Positions 19,720-27,301 of a stretch of DNA of 27,301 bases are shown piece after piece. The position numbers and the translations under genes are program-made. Origin of the DNA: Saksenaea vasiformis B4078. Lineage: Eukaryota; Mucoromycota; Mucoromycetes; Mucorales; Saksenaeaceae. The notes under the pieces were generated by a model. The model was not told the origin of the DNA. It did no database searches and worked only from the letters and a program-made list of their open reading frames with translations. The stretch is from contig JNDT01002346.1 in NCBI GenBank assembly GCA_000697055.1, positions 1 to 27,301 of the forward strand. Reading direction: 5' to 3'. Every line of letters starts with the position of its first letter. The first letter of the stretch is position 1.

Positions 19720-21983
19720 ATGGTAACGATCAGTTAGAAATGGTTACCCGAGTTTTAACTTGTCCAACATCCGCAGAACACCGCTCGACATTCCTCCGAT
19801 CCTGAAGATTTCTACATCAAACAGGAGCGCATTGGTGAATACATTAACTGATAGTTTCTATGGTTACTGAACCTCTTGTCTAGGCAAAGGTTCATTTGGT
19901 GAAGTATTCAAAGGGTAAGATGAAAAAGAAGAAAAAGCCGCAACAGTTTCCCTGACGCGTCAACCTATATTTAGCATCGACAAGCGAACAAATAAGCCTG
20001 TTGCCATCAAAATTATCGACCTCGAAAGTGCTGAAGACGAAATTGATGATATCCAACAAGAAATTGCCATCTTGTCACAGCTCGACTCTCATTTCGTTAC
20101 AAAGTATATATATATAAATACGATATGAAAAGATCATCCTTTCTCATTTGAATCTTCAGATATTATGGTTCATACTTGAAAGGTTCTGGCTTGTGGATTA
20201 TTATGGAATACTGCTCCGGAGGTTCATGCAGTGATCTGGTATAAAATAGGACAAGATGAACAAGATTGCTGATATACGTTGATTTAGATGAAAGCAGGAG
20301 TAATGCGAGAAGAGTATATCGCAATCATTTTACGAGAACTTTTAAAAGGCTTGGATTATCTTCATACTGAAGGAAAATTACACAGAGGTAACGTGGCTAA
20401 CTACGCATATCCCTTCGTATCTTCTTACACAACATGATAGATATCAAAGGTTTGATGGACTAAAAGCTCCGATTTCTGAATTGACGTTTCTTTACTCTAG
20501 CTGCTAATATCTTACTGAGCTCGACAGGAGAAGGTAGAATAGTATTATGGAGATGATAATCCTAACACATCACTCCCCTTTAGTCAAGCTGGCTGATTTC
20601 GGTGTCTCAGGACAGGTAACTGGTTTTCTTCCTACTTTTCCTGCCTTCCTCATACTTCCCTTTTTCAGATTACAGCAACATTAACAAAGAAAAATACATT
20701 TGTCGGTACCCCCGTAAGTTATCGCTCCATGCTATGGACAGCGAGCTAAAATCTCAGACAGTTTTGGATGGCACCTGAAGTGATTAAGCAATCGGGATAT
20801 GATTATAAGGTAAGTCAAGGGTTGGTTTTTGTTTCTGTAGTCTTATATGCCTAATCTAGGCCGATATTTGGTCACTTGGTATTACTGCGATTGAGCTTGC
20901 CAAGGGCGAGCCGCCGTATGCGGACATGCATCCAATGAAGGTGCTTTTCCTTATACCAAAAAGTCAACCACCAACTTTGACCGGTACTTACAGCAAGGCA
21001 TTCCGTGATTTTATCAGCGCCTGTTTGCAAAAAGATCCCGCACAGGTAGGAAATAATAGCCGTCAACGTTACCATGAAACGGTGTCTCAAACAATATAAT
21101 TCAGAGGCCAACGGCGAAGGATCTGCTGAAACATAAATTCATCAAGAGCAGCAAGAAAGTCTCGTATCTCACTGAACTTATTGAAGTACATGAACGATGG
21201 GTGAGCCAGGGTCATGGCCGGGAATCCGAGTCATCCGAAGATGAATCCAAGTAAGCACAACTCTCTTTGTCACTTCTAATCAATAATAATAATAACACGC
21301 GTTCTTTCTAGCGTTGATACAAATGATGACGATGGTTGGGACTTTGGCACTGTCCGACAATCAGCGCCTATGCCACCGAAACCAGCTGCGTCTTTACCAC
21401 AGACGCCTAGCAGGTACTCCATAGGTAGTAGCTATACTGTTGAGCAAAGCCCACAGTTACCGAGAACAAGCAGCAAAAACCAAATCACACCGCTGGGTTG
21501 TCGTAACAGCGAACTGAATGTAAGCGGGTGAGGTTCACAGGAACCGCGACTAAGGGATATGACGTAGACTACTATGCAAAATTTGGCCATCCGACAAAAC
21601 GGAATGGATGATAGTCAGAACACAGTACGCGCTGCAGACAACCATAAATATGCACGCGCACAGGTACATCAGTCGATTGCTCAACCGTCATTACCGCCAA
21701 AATCGCCTTCTTCACGAAGTATAAGTGTTGTTAAGAGTGATATTCTTCTTCGCGATACAGTAGCACCTATATTAGCCAAGGTAAAAAGGAAAAAGAAAAA
21801 GAAAAAAACAAGTGTGCTGAGGTCCTAATTTTTGTATAGCTTCAATCTGGGTGCCGCAGCCACAAGAGTCAGGCTGCAATGGAAGCTTTGAGGAGATCAT
21901 TTCAAGCAGTGGAGCGAGAGTGCCCGGGCACTACGCAGATGCTGTTTGAAGAAGTGGCACGTCATCTAAGGAACGATGGTTAA
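19720..21983 (+). CDS. Ste20-family (GCKIII / MST3-MST4 type) Ser/Thr kinase
   Basis: Germinal-centre kinase related to Mst3/Mst4, Sid1 and Kic1, which act in polarity, cytokinesis and Hippo/SIN/MOR-type pathways. Sixteen exons: 19720-19722, 19777-19834, 19884-19914, 19975-20103, 20160-20238, 20288-20387, 20441-20449, 20501-20533, 20584-20615, 20669-20713, 20762-20809, 20860-21045, 21105-21250, 21312-21519, 21568-21780, 21840-21983; 487 aa. Kinase motifs: [18 protein letters not shown] (P-loop), [98 protein letters not shown] before the P-loop and [17 protein letters not shown] after the kinase domain are typical of GCKIII. The tail is Ser/Pro/Gln-rich with a helical end ([19 protein letters not shown]). 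The first exon is just the ATG and exon 7 is 9 bases. Confidence 0.95.
20441..20449 (+). other. 9-base micro-exon inside the catalytic loop
   Basis: Exon atatcaaag lies between introns 20388-20440 and 20450-20500. It supplies the last two bases of the catalytic Asp codon, Ile, Lys and the first base of the next codon, so HRD|IK|AANI is made only if it is kept. Phases on both sides agree. Confidence 0.88.
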
Positions 21984-23259
21984 TAACATCATCCTTTTTT
22001 CGTTGCAGCAGTACGCATACCAGTAAGAAACGGATTACGCAGCGAAATCAAATCGATGTAACTGTTACGGTTGGTACCCTCGTTTCAACAGAACGTTTTC
22101 TTTCTTCGTGTTTGCATGCAATGTAAAAAGTATATCTATCTTAAATGTGTTTTTTTTTCTGCCAATCCCGAGTCAGGGTCTTCATAATGAAGCCCACTGA
22201 TTTTGTTTCCGTGTGACATTGATATCATCCTCGCTGTCATAAACTTACACACCGTGTAAAACTTTTCTTTCTTAAGTTGTATTTGCGACGTAAATGGATA
22301 GCTGATGCTTCGTAATGACACGATCTCTGAGAATTGGACGTGCTCTTTATAGCACAGCATGAACTCGCTGTTTTCAATCCTGTCTGCATAGCTAGACTAC
22401 ACGAAACGAGTATGGCATGAGACAGGAGTAACCAGTAATGACACAGATGCCTATAACACCAGCCTATACAAATTAAACATTATTGTCTCTGGATAACCAA
22501 GTCTCTAGCATTGCCATATTAGTGATGTCGGATGCCGGAGCATTGTTATCGATGCGGATTCTGTGAAAATACGTTTACCGGGCTTGGTGAGTCCAGCAAA
22601 GCTTATATCTTTGAGTTTTGACAACCGTATCGAGACAATACATATCCGGTATATGTTGGCTATTACCTACATATTCTGCTTCAAGAGCACCGGATGTTCG
22701 ATCATTGATTGACGTAAGTAGGACCGAGAACGGTTTTACAACGGTCAAGATGAACAGGGCGTAAAGACAGAAATCGCAGCTATACTAATAGATGGTGGAC
22801 GAAAATATTATCACCGAAACCGAAAAGCACACTTCGGAATACCAAGTGCATAAATCGTACGGCTTAAACGTCAAAGCTTGACCTTGAATTTAACGTAAAA
22901 GGAAACGTTGTGCAGAACAAAAAGTAGATCCCTCCGTAGCGCGTATGTTCTTTCAAAATGCAGATACTGTTTATTGAATGATTTTTTACGCTACTCTATG
23001 TAAATTTTACGTCCATTTATTTCACTGGGACATTTTTCCTTACCTTGAAACGTTTTTACTGCTTCCGAACAATACCTAAACCCCATCGCTGAAGCACTTT
23101 AATGCAAATCTAAGGTTATCTACGCGCGAACTATTCCTTGGATTAACGCAAGCCTTTTTCTTAGGAACCATACCAAAAATTGGAGTCATACCAAATAGCG
23201 CAAAATTTATTTGATTTGAACATCACATAGCATCTATTTGATGCAAACGCTTACTCAAA
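21984..23259. other. 1.3 kb intergenic between kinase and RING genes
   Basis: No coding frame over about 75 codons, no recognised domain on either strand, and no obvious RNA fold. The first part is the kinase 3' UTR; the last 200-300 bases should be the promoter of the RING gene. Confidence 0.45.
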
Positions 23260-24425
23260 ATGCAAATATTTTTCCGTTCAGCTCCACGTAACAACACTGC
23301 AGAAGACGGACCTTCACACAGCGTGCCGTTACAAGAAAATACACATACCAGCACAGGATTAAGAACGCAGCGACGCAATGATCCCATCATTATGAATGTA
23401 GAATATGGTCCGCATCTGCAACTGCAAGCACCACAGGTTTTGGACGATGTCAGTCCATTGCCTGTGGTGCAATCAAATATGGCATATTGGAAGTCAAAAA
23501 ATGAATCTGAACGGGCACGTAGTTTTTGCTACTGTACTGCAACATGTTATTTACCCATCAGTTGCAAAGTAGGGAATCAGCGAAGGAGGGCGGCGTAGTG
23601 ATACACTGCAAGCACTTGTGCACACACAGCCCAATACGGCATGCTTCGAACCCTCACCAGCTCTTGGCGACGATTTTTTTGTATTTGAATGTGCTGTCGA
23701 TGCTTTAGTTACCTGCCAGCTCCGTCTATTTTTCCGTAATGCTTGGTCAGTAGCCAGCTTATTGTCTACCACCTCAACTGACGTTTATGCAAAGCCATAA
23801 GGATGAACTTTTATCGTCTTTGGATATATTGCCTGGGTTTAATCAAGTAGCTCAAGTCCAACTGAAGTTGTTGGTCAAGGACAATATCCAGACAGCCACA
23901 GTGGTTAAGCCAGAACAGGATATTGCTTCAGGCACAGAGGACAAGGAAACAATAATAATAACAATACCATTGGATAAGCCAACGTTTTCGCTGTTGTTGC
24001 AAGCAACAACTACTGGAGACGCCTTACAGACACACAACACGTGTATCTCCGTAACTTATTCTAGCGAACAGGGCTGTACAACTCAAGAGATATACCAAGA
24101 CTTAGTGGTAAAGAGCAAAAAATTGCATGTAGGCGTAACTCATAAAGGATAGGTTCATGGCCAGCGCATCATCCTGACAGAGCTGTACGGATCAGATGAT
24201 TCATTCAATAGACAAGTCCCTTTTATCTCTCCAGACGCAGAATCGTCGATGGCGTCTTATGATTGTGTTATATGTTATTCAAGGCCGAAGAACGTTGCGT
24301 TATTGCCATGTAGGCATTTGTGCTTATGTGAAGGCTGTCTTGATGTATTCCGGAAACGAAAACAAGCGTGCCCAATGTGCAGAAACCATATTGATTCGGT
24401 CATTGTTTTCTCGCGCTGTTCATAA
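23260..24425 (+). CDS. RING-finger E3 ubiquitin ligase, mahogunin (MGRN1/RNF157) type
   Basis: Predicted E3 ligase. The C-terminus has a C3HC4 RING of MGRN1 spacing: CVICYSRPKNVALLPCRHLC, then LCEGCLDVF and ACPMCRNHIDSVI. Upstream sits the family's beta-rich domain: GDDFFVFECAVDALVTCQLR corresponds to the mahogunin region before the QVAQV-like segment (PGFNQVAQVQLKLLVKD), and LTELYGSDD precedes the RING as QEIYG does in MGRN1. The last intron is 24108-24152 (45 nt) and joins IYQDLV to VHGQRIILTE. Two upstream introns are less sure: one starts 23519 with an acceptor near 23585-23588, the other is about 23737-23783 (GTCAGT donor). Exon sense is clear; exact junctions and the start at 23260 are not. 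No N-myristoylation signal (MG...) was found, which mammalian MGRN1 has. Confidence 0.8.
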
Positions 24426-24791
24426 AATCGATGCGATTGTAGTAAATAGCTATACATATCATACTTTCCCTAACCGAATCAAAATAATAACAAACTTCAC
24501 CATGATCGCATAGAAGCATGTGTTTGAAGAGAATTTAAAGGTACGATAAGCTGCTCATTCTGCGGCATCTGTATGTACCAATCTTCCCTCCCACATAGAA
24601 ACCATATGTCTTTCAAAACAAGCAATAGTTAGCAGGTTTTTATTTTATGCTTCTTTTTTTCTTCTTTTCTTTTCAACAATATAAAGTTCACTTGCCAGCA
24701 ACAAAAAAAAAAATGTCTGCAAGCTTTACTTTTTGGAGGAACATGCAGTAGATAAGGTGCATCCTCGTGATTCTTTTAAATAAGTAACTGA
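24426..24791. other. Convergent 3' flanks
   Basis: The RING gene (+) and the myosin light chain gene (-) converge here. T-rich (about 24640-24675) and A-rich (about 24700-24712) runs fit polyadenylation regions. No other feature is seen. Confidence 0.45.
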
Positions 24792-25537
24792 TCAGTGGGA
24801 CATGATCAGGGTAACAAAGTCTAATAGAATAAAAAAAATAATCAGCTTCCGTTCATAAACAAATGACATGTACACAACAATACGTACCGACATAGTTGAT
24901 GCGACCGTCCTTGCCGACGTTCACCTCCTTCAAAAGTTCATCCACTTCCTCATCTGTCAACTTTTCACCAAGATTGGTCAAGACTGATATAAAAGTTTTT
25001 GGTAAATAAATAATGCTTTCCTTAGTTACGCGGTCATTCTTACCATAACGGAGCTCTCCTGCGGAGATGTAACCATTTCCTTCCTTGTCAAAGACCTGGA
25101 ACCCCTGAATGAACTCTTGTGATGAACCTGCAGGCTTGAACCCATCCGGTCGTGTAAGGATGGTCAAGAAGGTTCCGAAATCGATATCCACCTCTGATAC
25201 GATTGTCAGTGGAATACAAACAAAACGAAAGGTCAAGTACCTTGCTTGTCCGAACCTCCGACAGACTTGACAAGTTCACGCACTTCCGCCTGTGTTGGGT
25301 TTTGTCCCAGACCTCTCAAGAGGTCACCAAGGTTGGCAGAGGATACTGTGCTGTTGCCCTTCTTATCATAGAGGGAAAAAGCTTCCTTCCATTCTGGTGC
25401 ATAGGGGTCAGCACCAACCAACCACTGCATCACTCCATCTTACCATCAAGTTGTTCTTGGGTAGGCTGGTTCTGTTGCAGAATGCATAAGACACCAAAAA
25501 AAAAAGTCTTTTTAAATCTACTTACTGAAGGGCTCAT
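24792..25537 (-). CDS. EF-hand myosin light chain (Cdc4/Mlc1-like)
   Basis: A calmodulin-superfamily light chain binding IQ motifs of class II or V myosins, essential for contractile-ring assembly in fission yeast (Cdc4). Minus-strand exons in coding order: 25537-25526, 25471-25444, 25393-25241, 25193-25044, 24983-24888, 24820-24792; 155 aa, introns 47-67 nt, phases closing. It reads [20 protein letters not shown], then [20 protein letters not shown] (first EF-hand, loop degenerate), [19 protein letters not shown], the second-hand remnant [38 protein letters not shown] (third hand, loop canonical), and [20 protein letters not shown] with [17 protein letters not shown]. Only the third loop has the full set of Ca2+ ligands, usual for light chains rather than calmodulin. 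The start lies 186 bases downstream of the Fanzor stop codon, on the same strand. Confidence 0.93.
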
Positions 25538-25722
25538 GATATGGATAGACAAAGTTGTAAACTGAAGAGAAAACAGAGAACCAACTGAGAATTGGCGCGG
25601 CGAGGCTTTTACCGTGGGCTCCGTGACCATGTCTGTAGCCTTGAAATCTCCGATTGTTAGACCATTTACGGAAATCAGACCCAGTCCTTACCTGTCATAC
25701 AAAGTGACGAGTGAGCAGTTCC
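25538..25722 (-). promoter_or_regulatory. Fanzor 3' flank and myosin light chain promoter
   Basis: These 185 bases must hold both the end of the Fanzor transcript and the promoter of the light-chain gene. A pyrimidine-rich stretch lies just upstream of the light-chain ATG on the minus strand. Fanzor guide RNAs commonly start near the 3' end of the gene and run into the flank, so this is also the likely site of one; no conserved fold was identified. Confidence 0.4.
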
Positions 25723-27301
25723 TTACTGCCGAACTGTCCTGGACAGTGCTGCCGGGCGAGATGCTAATTGGCATCCTGATTCGATGTAGCGAACAAAGAT
25801 ATCACGAATGTTCCGTCCGGCATTAACATCTCTATTCCAGAACTACTCAAATAGTTAAGAATCAATGAGTCAAGTCAAGCAGTACGACTTACTAGAGACG
25901 TTCTGATTCCTCGTCTACCATACGCGCACTGAGGGCACAGTCGGATAGGGTAGACAATATTTCTATAATTATTGCGAGCTATCCTTGTGTTAAAGAAAAA
26001 CGTATAAAAGCGACACTAAACCATACCAGGTGGGCGTCTGTCGGGGCATTCACTGCTAAGATGCAAAATCTGCTCGTCGGCACCTAAGCAATGTTGACGT
26101 TTGTGCTTATGATGCCGATGCCTGATATACTTTTTGCTAGAGATTAAATCGTACGAGTCAGCTCTTCACTGTGCCCATTTGTTTCCCAAACATACCGATG
26201 ATTACATAGCTGCATGTTATAGTCACGGAAATCAACTGTGTCGTGATGACATATGCTGCATACTTTGCTGGTTTTGTACTCGTCGACGCATATTACTGGA
26301 CATCGCCGTGCTAGAACCTTGCGAAAGGTCTACACAGTGAATATTAATAGGATTCTCACTACCAAGAAAACCTTAACACTCTCACCTTCACTGGTAACGG
26401 TGCATACGTCTTGTAACCTCCACTATGCAGATCGGCATCTCCGTATGCCACGAGCGTTCGACGCTGGTCACGTCTACTATTTTGAGCCGTACGGTGTTGA
26501 CGGCGCTGTCGATACCGCGCTTTTTTACTCTGCTTCTGCACGTTTGCAACTGGAGGCTGAAACAGAGATATAATTAATGAACGAAGAGTAAGCAGTCAGA
26601 TTCTCACCAAGGTTGAATTGGGATAAAATCCCCCGACCTGATCTGCGATAACGTCCATGGTCATACTTCTGGAAGAGCCTTGCAAAGCACGCCTTTCCCT
26701 GTGTCTGTAATGACGGTTGAACTCATCCGTCCTGGAAAAAATCCATTCAATACGACCACATATTGACAAGAATATTCTACAGCTACCTCTGTTTTTCGCT
26801 AAATCGCACCGTGAGAAATTGCTGGAATTCCAGAACAGATGAAGCCGTCTTAGGGTGTTCCGACAGACGATCGTAGACTTCCTGCATGTTGGCGATTTCA
26901 CGATTTTTCCTTTCTATCTGAAGACTCCAGTTAAATTTGGAGCTGACTCTAAAAAAAATACGCAGTTATTGTGCTGGATATGTACAGGTTATTGATATCT
27001 TACTGATAATAACTATTTGTAACGCCAAATGTGTGATTTTCTCTCGCCTCTTGATCATGAAGGTCATCTGCAGTATCCACAGCAGTTACAAGAGAACGGA
27101 TCCCTAAGATATATATATATATATATATATATATAGCTTCTGTTGAGTTCCTTATAGAAAAGAAAAATACCAGGATCGATTCCCACTATTCGAGTTATCT
27201 CAGGATCTAAGTCGCGCGCGGCTGTTAAACCCCTAGGTTCCTTCTTCAAATGATATATGCCATTATGCAAAGTAGAGAAATCCCTATCGCGAGGAAGGAA
27301 C
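25723..27301 (-). CDS. Fanzor (TnpB-like RuvC nuclease), apparently intact, 5' end beyond window
   Basis: Nine exons on minus, in coding order: from beyond 27301 to 27171, 27103-27004, 26948-26787, 26731-26608, 26556-26386, 26329-26196, 26136-26027, 25978-25893, 25842-25723. Introns are 48-67 nt, and all phases close over about 378 codons with no stop before TAA at 25723-25725. RuvC-I: ITRIVGIDPG|IRSLVTAVD (Asp 27175-27177). Middle: RTLVAYGDADLHSGGYKTY and PLPVK. RuvC-II region: CPVICVDEYKTSKVCSIC (Glu 26279-26281). The distal zinc-finger pair is LCPQCAYG. RuvC-III: FWNRDVNAGRNI (Asp 25828-25830), then a short RPAALSR tail as in the Fanzor at the left edge. Family knowledge: Fanzors are RNA-guided DNA nucleases carried by transposons or domesticated. 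The three acidic motifs and zinc finger are intact, so activity is possible. The start codon is not in view. Confidence 0.9.
27109..27135. repeat. (AT)n microsatellite in Fanzor intron
   Basis: A pure 27-base AT run lies in the intron 27104-27170 that follows the RuvC-I aspartate of the minus-strand Fanzor gene, directly before the 3' splice site on that strand. Confidence 0.95.

Noticed and set aside
27160..27185. tRNA B-box-like GGATCGATTCC
   Set aside because: It is part of the Fanzor RuvC-I codons on minus; no A box, cloverleaf or T-run terminator accompanies it.

Overview
The window looks like nuclear DNA of a fungus, most likely an early-diverging (Mucoromycota/Mucorales-type) lineage. 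Seen: nine densely packed protein genes with many 42-80 nt GT-AG introns, branch sites of the CTAAC/CTGAC type, and fungal families such as Spt23/Mga2 and mitochondrial cytochrome c peroxidase. Two Fanzor-type RuvC nuclease genes (eukaryotic relatives of TnpB) fit a Mucoromycota genome. The lineage is inferred from gene content and architecture; no species can be named from the sequence alone.

Layout, left to right: the 3' part of a frameshifted Fanzor gene (1-998, +); an Lsm14/Scd6 P-body protein (1396-3180, +); an acidic hypothetical protein (3754-4538, -) divergent from a coiled-coil hypothetical protein (4930-5463, +); 1.4 kb without a clear gene; cytochrome c peroxidase (6908-8253, +); a 2 kb gene-poor stretch with a short tandem repeat and a three-unit array of covarying hairpins (9169-9572); translation factor eIF3g (10305-11513, +); 2 kb without a convincing gene; a Spt23/Mga2-like IPT-ankyrin regulator (13554-16990, +); a candidate branched structured RNA (17480-17588); Ddi1 (17747-19519, +); a GCKIII/Ste20-type kinase with 16 exons (19720-21983, +); a mahogunin-like RING ubiquitin ligase (23260-24425, +); a Cdc4-like myosin light chain (24792-25537, -); and an apparently intact, intron-rich Fanzor gene that runs off the right edge (25723 to beyond 27301, -).

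Most genes are single-copy housekeeping functions with no operon-like logic: mRNA decay/translation control (Lsm14, eIF3g), ubiquitin-linked proteolysis (Ddi1, the RING ligase and, indirectly, Mga2), signalling (Ste20 kinase), cytokinesis (myosin light chain) and mitochondrial peroxide removal (Ccp1). The unusual content is the pair of unlike Fanzor loci at the two ends, one decayed and one open, and two candidate non-coding RNA structures found by reading inverted repeats. Exon boundaries were worked out by hand from splice signals, reading phase and protein continuity; phases close through every gene except where stated.
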